Source: Sphingobium fontiphilum (GTDB lineage: Bacteria > Pseudomonadota > Alphaproteobacteria > Sphingomonadales > Sphingomonadaceae). Taken from it: a stretch of DNA of 64,000 bases. The position numbers and the translations under genes were made by a program. The notes under the pieces were generated by a model, which was not told where the DNA came from, searched no databases, and saw nothing but the letters and a program-made list of their open reading frames with translations. Positions 38,315-47,134 of the stretch are shown one piece after another (the stretch's first letter is position 1; each line of letters starts with the position of its first letter). Where the stretch lies: NCBI RefSeq assembly GCF_014196635.1, contig NZ_JACIEB010000009.1:62001-126000 (forward strand), read 5' to 3'.

Positions 38315-40720
38315 TTAGCCGGTAATTTTCGAAAAGTCAGCCACGGCGTGCACCGCGTCGCGCACCCGCGCCAGCAGCGCCAGACGCGCGGCCCGCTTGG
38401 CCGGATCGGCGTCGTTCACCGTCACCTGTTCGAAAAAGGCGTCGATGGGCGCGCGCAGGCTGGCGAGCGCCGCCATCGCATCCTCGAACCGTTCGTCCGT
38501 CACCGCAGCGGCGGCCAGAGGCTCGGCCGCATCGAGCGCCGCGAGCAGCGCCGCTTCGGCGGGTTCAGGGGTGTAGGAAAGCGTATTGTGCTCCTGCGAA
38601 GGCAGGAGCCCAGGGCCAGATTGCGCCTCGTCGCCCTGGGCTCCGGCTTTCGCCGGAGCACTCATTATGTGGGGCGCTTCCTTCTTCAATATGTTGGCCG
38701 CGCGCTTGTAACCGGCGAGCAGGTTCGCGCCATCATCGGTCGCGACAAAGGACTGGAGCGCATGAACGCGGGCGAGCAGCCGGACGAGATCGTCCTCGCC
38801 GCCGAGCGCAAACACCGCGTCGATCAGATCGTGCCGGACGCCCGCTTCCTTCTGCTGAACCTTGAGGCGGTCGGCGAAGAAGTCGAGGAGACGTTTAATA
38901 GTAGCTTCAAAATTACCATAATCGTCAAATCTAAAAATAGTCGGACGATCAGGACTTTTAACTCGGTAAATTACCTTATCACCATACCGAATAACGTCAT
39001 AACCCTCCTCCGTATCGAAGTTGTAGTTTTCATCACCATGATCGTGCAGCTCAGGATATTCTGACGAATCTGTTGCCGCCAGCAATTGGAATTCAAGTAT
39101 CCATCGTAAACGCTCGAACACACGTTTAAGTGAAATCTCTAATCCATTTTCATGGATCAAGCGAATGACACCTAAGGCGGAGCGCCTAAGCGCAAACGGG
39201 TCTTTTGAACCAGTTGGTTCCTGACCAATTGAATAAAAGTTGAAAAGGCTATCCAGCTTATCCGCCAAACTCACCGCCACCGTCACCGGCGCAGTGGGGA
39301 CGTCGTCGCCCTGCCCGACCGGCTTGTAATGGTCGCGGATGGCGTCAGCGACTTGCGGGTCCAGACCTTCCTCGCGGGCGTAATAGCCGCCCATAAGCCC
39401 CTGAAGTTCAGGGAATTCGCCAACCATTTCGGTGACGAGGTCGGCCTTGCACAAATGCGCGGCCTGTTCGGCGAGGTCGGCCAGTTGCTCCTTCGTCATG
39501 CCAGCGAATGCTGGCATCTCAGGCGTTGGCGCGCTGCCGCCTGAGACCCCAGCCTTCGCTGGGGTGACGGTGGTGGCTGGCGTGACGGTTGCGGGGGTAA
39601 CGATGCCCTCTTCCACCAGCCATCGTGCCAGCTTCGCCACCCGCTCGACCTTGTCGGCGACGGTGCCCAGCTTTTCGTGGAAGGTGATGCGCGACAGTTT
39701 CTTCGCGTGATCTTCCAGCTTCGTCTTCTTGTCCTGTTCCCAGAAGAAACGGGCGTCGGAGAGGCGCGCGGCCAGCACCTTGCGGTTGCCCGCGATGATC
39801 GCTTCGCCGCCATCCTTCGCCTCGATATTGGCGGTGCAGATGAACGCCGGGGCCAGTTTCCCTTCCCCGTCGCGCAGCACGAAATATTTCTGATTTATCC
39901 GAAGCGTTAGCTGAATAACCTCAGGCGGAACATCCAGAAACGCCGGGTCGAAATCGCCCAGCAGCGGCACCGGCCATTCGGTCAGCCCCGCATTTTCCGC
40001 GACCAGCCCCTTGTCCTCGATCACGCTGTAGCCATGGGCGGCCGCCGCCGCTGCAGCCCTTTCCGCGATCACCGCCTGCCGCTCTTCATGGCTGGCGATG
40101 ACATGGGCGGCGCGCAGCTTTGCGGCATAATCATCGGCGCCATCGATGCTGATCGCGCCGGTCGAATGGAACCGATGGCCCACCGTCTCGCGCCCCGAAA
40201 CGATGCCGTCGATCTCCATCGGCACCACGTCCCCGCCCAGCAGCGCGACAATGCCCTGCAACGGCCGAACCCAGCGCAGGCTTTCGGTCGTCTGGCTCGC
40301 CGCGCCCCAGCGCATGGATTTGGGCCAGGGAAAAGCGCGAACAATGGCGGGCACCGCCTGCGTCAGCACATCGGCGGTCGGCTGGCCGGGCCGGTTGACC
40401 ACGGCAAACCACACGCCGTCGCGATCCTCCAGTTGGTCCTGGGTCAGCCCGGTCTTGCGCAGGAAGCCCTCCAGCGCCTGCGCCGGGGCCGAAGTGCGCG
40501 GGCCTTTATACTCCTCGCTCACCGCCGCCGTTTCCATCGGCAGGCCGCGCGCGATCAGCGCCAGCCGCCGGGGCGTGACGAAGCTCTCGATGGCGGCGGG
40601 CTTCAGCCCGGCCTTCGCCAGTTCCTCGGTGAACAGCCGCGCCAGATCGTCCGACGCCTTCAACTGCATCCGCGCGGGGATTTCCTCGCCACGCAATTCG
40701 AGCAGGAAATCGCGCATCAT
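38315..40720 (-). CDS. glyS: Glycyl-tRNA synthetase beta subunit (with in-frame repeat insertions)
   Basis: Partner of GlyQ in the tetrameric bacterial glycyl-tRNA synthetase. 801 residues, well above the ~690 of E. coli. The conserved start [58 protein letters not shown] and [18 protein letters not shown] are all present, so it is functional-looking. Three insertions lengthen it: palindromic repeats read in frame at 39495-39568 and 38588-38661, and an AT-rich ~60-residue insert encoded about 38,890-39,110. The start overlaps the glyQ stop by ATGA. Confidence 0.93.
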   Translation of the reverse strand: MMRDFLLELRGEEIPARMQLKASDDLARLFTEELAKAGLKPAAIESFVTPRRLALIARGLPMETAAVSEEYKGPRTSAPAQALEGFLRKTGLTQDQLEDRDGVWFAVVNRPGQPTADVLTQAVPAIVRAFPWPKSMRWGAASQTTESLRWVRPLQGIVALLGGDVVPMEIDGIVSGRETVGHRFHSTGAISIDGADDYAAKLRAAHVIASHEERQAVIAERAAAAAAAHGYSVIEDKGLVAENAGLTEWPVPLLGDFDPAFLDVPPEVIQLTLRINQKYFVLRDGEGKLAPAFICTANIEAKDGGEAIIAGNRKVLAARLSDARFFWEQDKKTKLEDHAKKLSRITFHEKLGTVADKVERVAKLARWLVEEGIVTPATVTPATTVTPAKAGVSGGSAPTPEMPAFAGMTKEQLADLAEQAAHLCKADLVTEMVGEFPELQGLMGGYYAREEGLDPQVADAIRDHYKPVGQGDDVPTAPVTVAVSLADKLDSLFNFYSIGQEPTGSKDPFALRRSALGVIRLIHENGLEISLKRVFERLRWILEFQLLAATDSSEYPELHDHGDENYNFDTEEGYDVIRYGDKVIYRVKSPDRPTIFRFDDYGNFEATIKRLLDFFADRLKVQQKEAGVRHDLIDAVFALGGEDDLVRLLARVHALQSFVATDDGANLLAGYKRAANILKKEAPHIMSAPAKAGAQGDEAQSGPGLLPSQEHNTLSYTPEPAEAALLAALDAAEPLAAAAVTDERFEDAMAALASLRAPIDAFFEQVTVNDADPAKRAARLALLARVRDAVHAVADFSKITG
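38588..38661. repeat. GCGAA-loop palindromic repeat inside glyS (second copy)
   Basis: Opens GTGCTCCTGCGAAGGCAGGA and closes with the inverted complement CTTTCGCCGGAGCAC, with inner CCCAGGG/CCCTGGG arms. It is read as residues [19 protein letters not shown] in glyS. Same architecture as the repeats at 888-968 and 39495-39568. The reading frame of glyS continues through it, so the repeat added codons without a stop. Confidence 0.85.
39495..39568. repeat. GCGAA-loop palindromic repeat inside glyS (first copy)
   Basis: Opens GTCATGCCAGCGAATGCTGG and closes in the inverted copy CCAGCCTTCGCTGGGGTGAC. It is read as [11 protein letters not shown] ... [10 protein letters not shown] in glyS. It is followed at 39569-39610 by short tandem copies of a GTGACGGT-like unit, read as repeated VTPAT. 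Belongs to the same dispersed family as 888-968 and 38588-38661. Confidence 0.85.
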
Positions 40721-41589
40721 TGGGCCCACCCGTTGGTCTTCATCCACGCTTCGCAGCTACCCTTCGCCATGTCGCGCACCTGCCCCATATAACTGGCGCG
40801 TTCCTGCACGGAGATCACACCGCGCGCCTGCAACAGGTTGAACGTGTGGCTGGCCTTGATCGCCTGTTCAAAGGCGGCGAGCGGAACGTCATTGTCGATG
40901 CACTGCTGCCATTCGGCCTGGCAATCCTTGAACCAGCGGAACAGCTTGTCGGTGTCGGCGACCTCGAAATTCCATTTCGACATCTGCTTTTCATTTTCCA
41001 GGAACACGTCGCCATAGCTGACGCCCGCGTCGTTGAAGCGCAGGTCGTACACATTGTCGACGCCCTGAATATACATGGCGAGCCGCTCCAGCCCATAGGT
41101 CAACTCACCCGCCACCGGCTTGCAGTCGAAACCGCCCATCTGCTGGAAATAGGTGAACTGGCTCACCTCCATCCCGTCGCACCATACTTCCCAGCCCAGT
41201 CCCCATGCGCCCAGCGTCGGGCTTTCCCAGTCATCCTCGACAAAGCGGATGTCGTGGACCAGCGGGTCGATGCCGATTTCGATCAGGCTGCCCAGATACA
41301 GGTCCTGCAAATCGGCCGGGCTGGGCTTCATAATGACCTGATACTGGTAATAATGCTGGAGCCGGTTGGGGTTTTCGCCATAGCGGCCGTCGGTCGGGCG
41401 ACGACTGGGCTGGACATAGGCGGCGTTCCACTTGTCCGGCCCCAGCGCGCGCAGCGTCGTCGCCGGATGGAAGGTGCCCGCGCCCACCTCCATGTCATAG
41501 GGCTGAAGGATGACGCAGCCCCGCTCGCTCCAGTAGCGATGCAGGGTCAGGATCATGTCCTGAAAGGAAAGCGCGTTGCTGGTCGCCAC
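40717..41589 (-). CDS. glyQ: Glycyl-tRNA synthetase alpha subunit
   Basis: 290 residues, standard length. The N-terminal run [20 protein letters not shown] and the class-II catalytic regions [44 protein letters not shown] and [20 protein letters not shown] are intact. With GlyS it charges tRNA-Gly. It is first gene of glyQS with an ATGA overlap. No regulatory T-box or riboswitch is seen upstream. Confidence 0.98.
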   Translation of the reverse strand: MATSNALSFQDMILTLHRYWSERGCVILQPYDMEVGAGTFHPATTLRALGPDKWNAAYVQPSRRPTDGRYGENPNRLQHYYQYQVIMKPSPADLQDLYLGSLIEIGIDPLVHDIRFVEDDWESPTLGAWGLGWEVWCDGMEVSQFTYFQQMGGFDCKPVAGELTYGLERLAMYIQGVDNVYDLRFNDAGVSYGDVFLENEKQMSKWNFEVADTDKLFRWFKDCQAEWQQCIDNDVPLAAFEQAIKASHTFNLLQARGVISVQERASYMGQVRDMAKGSCEAWMKTNGWAQ

Positions 41590-41725
41590 AAATGGTCCTT
41601 GCGAAAATCACGGTTTTGTCGGGCCGCGACTAGGCGGTGCGGGGGGCCATGGTCAAGCATAAGTGCGGCGATGAAGAGGGTTAAGGGTCTTGCCCCCCGC
41701 TCCCCTGATCCGCATGGTGCCTCCT

Positions 41726-42631
41726 ATGTCCATTCGGAAAAACGCGCGGGCGCTTGCCGCCGCCCTTCTGCTGCTGGCGGGCGCCGCGCTCTCGACGCCG
41801 GCCATTGCGCGCGCGCCGGAACCGGCCCGCCCCGCCCTTTGGCTGGTGCAGGATGCCGACACGCGCATCTATCTGTTCGGCACCATCCATGTGCTGAAAC
41901 CCGGCATCGACTGGTTCAACGGCCCGGTTCGCCGGGCGTTCGACGGCGCGGACGAACTGGTGACGGAGATCGTCGTCCCCGACGATCCGCAGGAAATGGC
42001 GGCGATCATGGGGCAGAAGGCGCTGGCGACCGACAATATCCGCCTGTCCGACCGGCTGGAGCCGCAGGCGCGCGCGCGCTATCAGGCGGCGATGGCGGCC
42101 AACGACCTGCCGGTGCAGGTCTATGACCTGTTCAAACCCTGGATGGTGGCCGTCACCCTGTCGCTCAAGCCGCTGGAAAAACTGGGTTACGGCAAGGACA
42201 GCGGCGCCGAGGCGGTGCTGACCAGGGCGGCAAAGGAAGCTGGCAAGCCCCATGGCGCGCTGGAGACGGTGGCGGAACAGATCGGCTTTTTCGACGACCT
42301 GCCGATGGAACAGCAGGTCGCTTTCCTCAACGCCACCGTGGACGACCTGCCACGGGCGGAGGCCGATTTCGGCCGGATGATCGATAGCTGGGCAAAGGGG
42401 CGGCCCGATGTGCTGGCGAAGGAAATGAACGAATCGCTGGAAACCACGCCCGAACTGGCCGACCGGCTGCTGACGCAGCGCAATGCGCGCTGGGCGCAAT
42501 GGATCAAGGCGCGGCTGGACCGGCCCGGCGCCGTGTTCGTCGCCGTGGGCGCGGGGCATCTGGCCGGCAAGGGCAGCGTTCAGGATCAGATCAAGGCGCT
42601 CAAACTGCGCGCGAAAAGGGTGACGAAATGA
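41726..42631 (+). CDS. TraB/GumN family protein, copy 1
   Basis: 301 residues. The signal peptide (ALAAALLLLAGAALSTPAIARA) is followed by the TraB/GumN domain: [24 protein letters not shown] and the closing FVAVGAGHLAGKGSVQDQI. The HLxG run and a conserved GTIHV suggest a metal-dependent hydrolase of the Tiki/TraB clan, but no substrate is proven. It overlaps its paralogue by ATGA, so the two are co-translated. Start at 41726; no clear ribosome site. Confidence 0.87.
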   Translation: MSIRKNARALAAALLLLAGAALSTPAIARAPEPARPALWLVQDADTRIYLFGTIHVLKPGIDWFNGPVRRAFDGADELVTEIVVPDDPQEMAAIMGQKALATDNIRLSDRLEPQARARYQAAMAANDLPVQVYDLFKPWMVAVTLSLKPLEKLGYGKDSGAEAVLTRAAKEAGKPHGALETVAEQIGFFDDLPMEQQVAFLNATVDDLPRAEADFGRMIDSWAKGRPDVLAKEMNESLETTPELADRLLTQRNARWAQWIKARLDRPGAVFVAVGAGHLAGKGSVQDQIKALKLRAKRVTK

Positions 42632-43518
42632 CGATGCGGCTTGGCCAATGGCTGCTTTCCCTGCTGGCGCTGTCGCTGCTGGCGGCTTGCGGCAGCCAGC
42701 CCGAAGCGCCCCCGGCGACCAAGGACGGCCCCGCCATGTGGCGGGTGCAGCGCGGCGACCTTGACGCCACGCTGTTCGGCACCATCCATGTCCTGCCCGA
42801 CGGCATAGAGTGGCAGACGCCCGCCATCCGCGACGCCATCGCCCAATCCGACCGGCTGGTGCTGGAGGCCGCCGATTTACAGGATGAGGTCAAGACTCTG
42901 ACCCTGTTCGAACAAATGGGCCGCAGCCCCAACCTGCCCCCGCTGGAGGCGCGCGTGCCCGAAGCGGACAAGGCTGACCTTGCCGCTATCGTCGCCAGCG
43001 GCGGCACGACCACCGGGCTGTTGTCGGGCTATGAAAGCTGGGCGGCGGCGATGCTGCTCTCCTCCGCCTCGCAACAGGCGCTGAAGATCAGTCAGGATAA
43101 TGGCGTCGAACCCGCGCTGATCGCTACCTTCAAACAGGCGGGCAAGCCGATTGGCGGGCTGGAGACAGTGGAGCGGCAATTTTCCGCCTTCGACACGCTG
43201 CCCGAAAGCGCCCAGCGCCGGATGCTCTCGCAAACCGTGCATGAGGCAAAGGATATGCGCGGCCTCTATGACCGCATCCTCAAGGCCTGGCTGAAAGGCG
43301 ATATGGACGCGATCGCCAGGGAAGATCAGGTCGGCGAACAGCCCGACCCGTTGGTTGAGGAAGCCGTGCTGGTCGCGCGCAACCGCGATTGGGTGAAGGC
43401 CATCGAACCGATGAAGGGCCGCCCGTTCATCGCGGTTGGGGCGGGGCATCTGACAGGACGCGACAACCTGATCGGCCTGTTGCGGGCCAAGGGCTACACG
43501 GTGACGCGGGTGCAATAG
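42628..43518 (+). CDS. TraB/GumN family lipoprotein, copy 2
   Basis: 296 residues. Similar to the preceding gene in layout ([22 protein letters not shown]... and the closing [20 protein letters not shown]), but its N-terminus [22 protein letters not shown] ends in a lipobox, so this copy is a membrane-anchored lipoprotein while copy 1 is soluble and periplasmic. A tandem duplication followed by change of localisation is the simplest reading. Start at ATG 42628 overlaps the upstream stop (ATGA). Confidence 0.87.
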   Translation: MTMRLGQWLLSLLALSLLAACGSQPEAPPATKDGPAMWRVQRGDLDATLFGTIHVLPDGIEWQTPAIRDAIAQSDRLVLEAADLQDEVKTLTLFEQMGRSPNLPPLEARVPEADKADLAAIVASGGTTTGLLSGYESWAAAMLLSSASQQALKISQDNGVEPALIATFKQAGKPIGGLETVERQFSAFDTLPESAQRRMLSQTVHEAKDMRGLYDRILKAWLKGDMDAIAREDQVGEQPDPLVEEAVLVARNRDWVKAIEPMKGRPFIAVGAGHLTGRDNLIGLLRAKGYTVTRVQ

Positions 43519-43536
43519 GGCCACCCGCGCCAAGGC

Positions 43537-43564
43537 TTGCATTCCAGCCCTTTTCTGCTAAAGG
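43537..43564 (+). promoter_or_regulatory. Predicted promoter of the L25 gene
   Basis: TTGCAT (43537-43542), a 16-base spacer, TAAAGG (43559-43564), in the 119-base gap after the GumN pair. It is similar to the tRNA promoters here and about 75 bases before the L25 start. Confidence 0.4.
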
Positions 43565-43637
43565 CCGCGCTCCCCGTGATGGTCATCCCTGGAGGCGTTG
43601 CGGGAAAGAACAACCATTTCAACTTTGGAGACAAGCA

Positions 43638-44249
43638 ATGAGCGAGCAGCTTACGCTGTCGGCCGAGGTTCGCGATCGGGCAGGCAAGGGAGCCTCCCGC
43701 GCTCTCCGCCGCGAGGGCCGCGTACCCGCCGTCATTTACGGTAATAATGAAGAACCCCAGTCGATCCACGTCGAAGAAAAGCTGCTGAACAAGCTGCTGG
43801 GCACTGGCCACTTCTTCAATTCGGTGATCATGGTCGAAGTCGACGGCGCGACCGTCCGCACCCTGCCCAAGGATGTCGCCTTCCACCCGGTGACCGATCG
43901 CCCGCTGCACGCCGATTTCCTGCGCGTTTCCGAACATGCGACCGTGCACGTCAACGTGCCCGTCCGCTTCGAGAACGAAGCCGCCTCGCCGGGCCTCAAG
44001 AAGGGCGGCGTGCTCAACATCGTTCGCCATGACGTCGAACTGATCGTCGACGCCGCCGAAATCCCCGACGATGTCGTGGTCGACCTCAAGGGCTTCGAAA
44101 TTGGCGATTCGATCCACATCAGCGCCGTGACCCTGCCCAAGGGCGCGAAGACCGCGATCGACGACCGCGACTTCACGCTGGCGACCATCGTTGCGCCCAA
44201 GGGCCTCAAGAGCGCCGAAGGCGACAGCGAAGCGTCGGCCGAAGGCTGA
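43638..44249 (+). CDS. rplY: 50S ribosomal protein L25/general stress protein Ctc
   Basis: 203-residue long form with two domains: the N-terminal 5S-rRNA-binding L25 domain ([35 protein letters not shown]) and the C-terminal TL5/Ctc domain ([35 protein letters not shown]). GGAG at 43627-43630 supports ATG 43638. It precedes pth in the common L25-pth order, with a terminator between. Confidence 0.97.
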   Translation: MSEQLTLSAEVRDRAGKGASRALRREGRVPAVIYGNNEEPQSIHVEEKLLNKLLGTGHFFNSVIMVEVDGATVRTLPKDVAFHPVTDRPLHADFLRVSEHATVHVNVPVRFENEAASPGLKKGGVLNIVRHDVELIVDAAEIPDDVVVDLKGFEIGDSIHISAVTLPKGAKTAIDDRDFTLATIVAPKGLKSAEGDSEASAEG

Positions 44250-44291
44250 TAGCCCGACCGGCCCGCCGCCATTGCGGCTGGTAATTTTCAT

Positions 44292-44327
44292 CCCGTCCGC
44301 CTACCCGGCGGGCGGGATTTTTCTTTT
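44292..44327 (+). terminator. Rho-independent terminator between L25 and pth
   Basis: A 10-base-pair stem with one G-T pair (CCCGTCCGCC, 44292-44301, with GGCGGGCGGG, 44307-44316), loop TACCC, then ATTTTTCTTTT. It lies 16 bases before the pth start, so it may act as a leaky terminator or attenuator for pth. Confidence 0.75.
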
Positions 44328-44342
44328 GGGGAGTGACGCGCG

Positions 44343-44912
44343 ATGCAATTGTGGGTGGGCCTTGGCAATCCCGGTCCGCAATATGCGCTGCACCGGCACA
44401 ATGTCGGCTTCATGGCGCTGGATGTCATCGCCGACATGTATCGTTTCTCGCCCGCGAAGAAGCAGTTTCAGGGCTGGACGCAGGAAGGGCGGATCGGGAC
44501 GGAGAAGGTCATCCTGCTCAAACCCGCAACCTTCATGAACGAAAGCGGCCGCTCGGTCGGCGCGGCCATGCGCTTCTACAAATTGACGCCTCAGGACGTG
44601 ACCGTCTTTCACGACGAACTCGATCTTGCCCCCATGAAGGTGAAGGTGAAGCGCGGCGGCGGCACGGCCGGGCACAATGGCCTGCGCTCCACCGACGCGC
44701 ATATCGGCCCCGATTTCCGCCGCGTGCGCATCGGCATCGGCCATCCGGGCCACAAGGACCGGGTGCATGGCTATGTGCTCGGCAATTATCACAAGAGCGA
44801 GCAGGACGCGCTGACCGACATGCTGGGCGCCATCGGCGCGGAGGCGCCCTGGCTGGCTGCGGGCGACGACGCGCGCTTCATGAACGACGTGGCGCTGCGC
44901 ACGACGGGCTGA
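44343..44912 (+). CDS. pth: Peptidyl-tRNA hydrolase
   Basis: 189 residues, the family length. The catalytic His-containing run LWVGLGNPGPQYALHRHNVG, FMNESGRSVGAAM, VFHDELDLAPMKV and GGTAGHNGLRSTDAHIG are all in place. It recycles peptidyl-tRNA released from stalled ribosomes. Start at ATG 44343. The preceding terminator may limit read-through from L25. Confidence 0.98.
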   Translation: MQLWVGLGNPGPQYALHRHNVGFMALDVIADMYRFSPAKKQFQGWTQEGRIGTEKVILLKPATFMNESGRSVGAAMRFYKLTPQDVTVFHDELDLAPMKVKVKRGGGTAGHNGLRSTDAHIGPDFRRVRIGIGHPGHKDRVHGYVLGNYHKSEQDALTDMLGAIGAEAPWLAAGDDARFMNDVALRTTG

Positions 44913-45011
44913 TTGCGCCGCGGCCTGCGCCCGTTAACCCCATCCCTTCACGCTCACGCAATATCCGGCCCGCACATTGAAGCAGTCCCGGGGGGAAACT
45001 GGGAGAATGCA

Positions 45012-45344
45012 ATGCCCGACAAGCAATGGAACGGCCGGACGGAGCGCCGCCGCGACCCCCGATATGTCGCCGACATCAACGGACGGCTGCTATGGGACGG
45101 AATGAATCAGCCCGTCAACATCGTCGACATTTCGCGCTATGGCGCCCTGCTCGACAGCCGCTATCCGCCGCCGGTCGGCACCCGCGTGACGTTGATCGCC
45201 GATGGGCTGGAAAGGACTGGCACGGTCATCTGGCTGGGCGTCGATCAGTGCGGCATCCTGCTCAGCCGGGCGGTCGAGCCCTTGCGCGTCATCCGCGAAA
45301 GGCCGGTGCGGACCAAAAGCATCACGGTCAGGGCCATGCTCTGA
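45012..45344 (+). CDS. PilZ domain cyclic di-GMP receptor
   Basis: 110 residues with a single PilZ domain. The two c-di-GMP-binding motifs are visible: RRDPR (RxxxR) and DISRYG (DxSxxG). The barrel continues TRVTLIADGLERTGTVIWLG. It likely alters motility, envelope or biofilm behaviour in response to c-di-GMP. The ATG at 45012 is preceded by GGGAG (45001-45005), favoured over a longer frame that begins at 44913. Confidence 0.88.
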   Translation: MPDKQWNGRTERRRDPRYVADINGRLLWDGMNQPVNIVDISRYGALLDSRYPPPVGTRVTLIADGLERTGTVIWLGVDQCGILLSRAVEPLRVIRERPVRTKSITVRAML

Positions 45345-45354
45345 TCCGCGTGGA

Positions 45355-46008
45355 TCAACCGGCCAATGTCGCCGCCCGTGCAAACACGGCGTCGAACATG
45401 TCGTCGGTCAGCCGCCCGGTATTCCGGTTATAACGCGAGCAATGATAGCTGTCGATCAACACCCGGCCATCGGGCATCCGATGTTCGGCCAGATGGGCAA
45501 AGCGCGCCTTGGGCAGCTTGCCGCCCAGCAGCTTGACAGTCGACCGGTGGGCGATTTCACCCAGCGCCACGAAAATATGCGCCTGCGGCAGCGCCTCTAT
45601 GGCGCGGTCCAGAAAGGGACGACAATTGCGCGCCTCTTCCGGCGTGGGCTTGTTCTGCGGCGGCAGGCAATGGACCGCATTGAGGATCGCCACGCCGCGC
45701 AGCGTGACTCCATCGTCGCCATGCCCCTGATAATCGCCCTCGACCCACCCCTGCCTCGCCAGCGCGGCGAACAGCGCCACGCCTGAATCATCGCCGGTGA
45801 ACGGGCGACCCGTGCGGTTGGCGCCCATGCGCCCAGGCGCCAGACCGACGATCACGATCCGCGCCTGCGGGTCGCCAAAGCCGGGCACCGGCGCATTCCA
45901 CCAGTCGGGATGCTCGGCGCGGCATTGCGCCCGCAATTCCACCATGCGCGGACAGAGCAGGCAATCGCGCGGCGGCGCGCCCGATGCGAAGGGGCTTTGC
46001 AGGATCAT
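45355..46008 (-). CDS. Type-5 uracil-DNA glycosylase
   Basis: 217 residues. An Fe-S-type Cys run (RDCLLCPRM; later VHCLPPQNK and RNCRPFL) and the family-5 active-site motif VGLAPGRMGANRTGRPFTGDD fit UDGb enzymes; motif 3 reads YHCSRYNRNTGRL. It removes uracil, hypoxanthine and other deaminated bases without the Asp/Asn of type 1. It is convergent with the PilZ gene. Start taken at ATG 46008 (MILQSPFASGA). Confidence 0.9.
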   Translation of the reverse strand: MILQSPFASGAPPRDCLLCPRMVELRAQCRAEHPDWWNAPVPGFGDPQARIVIVGLAPGRMGANRTGRPFTGDDSGVALFAALARQGWVEGDYQGHGDDGVTLRGVAILNAVHCLPPQNKPTPEEARNCRPFLDRAIEALPQAHIFVALGEIAHRSTVKLLGGKLPKARFAHLAEHRMPDGRVLIDSYHCSRYNRNTGRLTDDMFDAVFARAATLAG

Positions 46009-46031
46009 CCCGCCCCGATAGGCCGCACGGC

Positions 46032-46535
46032 ATGACCTTCGCAAGCCATGCCCATCTCTATGCCCTGTCCATGGGATCGAATCGGCCGATCAGCGCCCGC
46101 CTGTCGCCGCGCGCGATCCTCCCGGCGGCGGTGGAGGCGCTTGCCAGACAGGGCGGGACTGTGATCGCGGTTGCGCCAACCATCATCACACCGCCGCTCG
46201 GCCCGTCGGCACGGCGTTACGCCAACAGCGCGCTGATCCTGGCCAGCCCGCTGCCCCCATCCGCCCTGCTGGCGCTGATCCACGCCATTGAGGCGCGCTT
46301 TGGCCGCCGCCGCCATCGCCGTTGGGGCGCCCGAACGCTGGACATCGACATCCTGCTGTGGTCGGGCGGCCGGAAAAGGGGGCGGCATCTGTCCATCCCC
46401 CACCCCGCCTTCGCCACGCGCGCCTTCGTGCTGGCGCCGCTCTGCCGGATCGCACCGGACTGGCGCGATCCGATCAGCGGCCTGTCCGTCCGCCAACTCC
46501 ACCATCGCCTGCAAAAGCCGCACCGCAAAACTTGA
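46032..46535 (+). CDS. folK: 2-amino-4-hydroxy-6-hydroxymethyldihydropteridine pyrophosphokinase
   Basis: 167 residues. The HPPK signature RWGARTLDIDILLW (with the catalytic Asp pair) and an opening ALSMGSNRPI fit FolK; it transfers pyrophosphate from ATP to the pterin on the way to folate. The middle is compact compared with the enteric enzyme. Start ATG 46032; other folate genes are not in the window. Its 3' end carries the promoter of tRNA-Lys. Confidence 0.9.
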   Translation: MTFASHAHLYALSMGSNRPISARLSPRAILPAAVEALARQGGTVIAVAPTIITPPLGPSARRYANSALILASPLPPSALLALIHAIEARFGRRRHRRWGARTLDIDILLWSGGRKRGRHLSIPHPAFATRAFVLAPLCRIAPDWRDPISGLSVRQLHHRLQKPHRKT

Positions 46536-46560
46536 CCCCGCGCCCCACCGCCTCTAGGGG
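46532..46560 (+). promoter_or_regulatory. Predicted promoter of tRNA-Lys
   Basis: TTGACC (46532-46537), a 17-base spacer, TAGGGG (46555-46560), 19 bases before the tRNA. The -35 overlaps the folK stop codon. Confidence 0.5.
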
Positions 46561-46578
46561 GAGCCGCACCCGGCAAGT

Positions 46579-46654
46579 GGGTCCATAGCTCAGTCGGTAG
46601 AGCAACTGACTTTTAATCAGTAGGTCGCTGGTTCGAACCCAGCTGGACTCACCA
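46579..46654 (+). tRNA. tRNA-Lys (TTT)
   Basis: Acceptor GGGTCCA/TGGACTC, D-arm TAGCTCAGTCGGTAGA, anticodon loop CTTTTAA (anticodon TTT), T-loop TTCGAAC, discriminator A and encoded CCA at 46652-46654. Confidence 0.97.
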
Positions 46655-46712
46655 CTTCCTCCATCGTTGCGCGCCATCGCCAACCGGCCTATCTTCCGGT
46701 TCAGGGAGAAAG

Positions 46713-47114
46713 ATGATGATGCGTGCTTCGATGATGATGGCGTTGTTGGCGGCCTCCATGGCCGCGCCGGGCGATGCACAGGCCCAGAGCCAGCGGGATC
46801 TGCGCCGGGCGGTGGATGCGGCGATTGCGTCCGACATCGCGGCTGATCGTCAGGCGGAGCGCGAGGCCAAGCAATATCCCTATGCCGACGACCGGCAGGG
46901 CGGCATTGCCTCCACCGCCGCCGCCCGCGACGCCTGTGGCGCCCGTGCGGCGGGCCAGCTCAGCGCTTCGGCGAAGGTCATCGGCCAATCCTATGCCCGC
47001 CCCATGTCCACCGGCTGGGAGGTCGAAGGCGTGGTTGGCGATACGCAGGGCGACGTCAACTTCGTCTGCTCGGTGCGCAATGGTTCGGTCACCGGGGTCT
47101 TGCTGAACCCCTGA
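46713..47114 (+). CDS. Exported protein of unknown function
   Basis: 133 residues. A Met-rich signal peptide (MMMRASMMMALLAASMAAPG, cut near AQA) is followed by a short helical segment (RAVDAAIASDIAADRQ) and a beta region ending VNFVCSVRNGSVTGVLL, with two Cys (ARDACGAR and NFVCSV) that could form a disulfide. Not assigned to a family. It lies just after tRNA-Lys and has no partner gene. Confidence 0.6.
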   Translation: MMMRASMMMALLAASMAAPGDAQAQSQRDLRRAVDAAIASDIAADRQAEREAKQYPYADDRQGGIASTAAARDACGARAAGQLSASAKVIGQSYARPMSTGWEVEGVVGDTQGDVNFVCSVRNGSVTGVLLNP

Positions 47115-47134
47115 TCGCTCGCCCGCCCCTCCGA

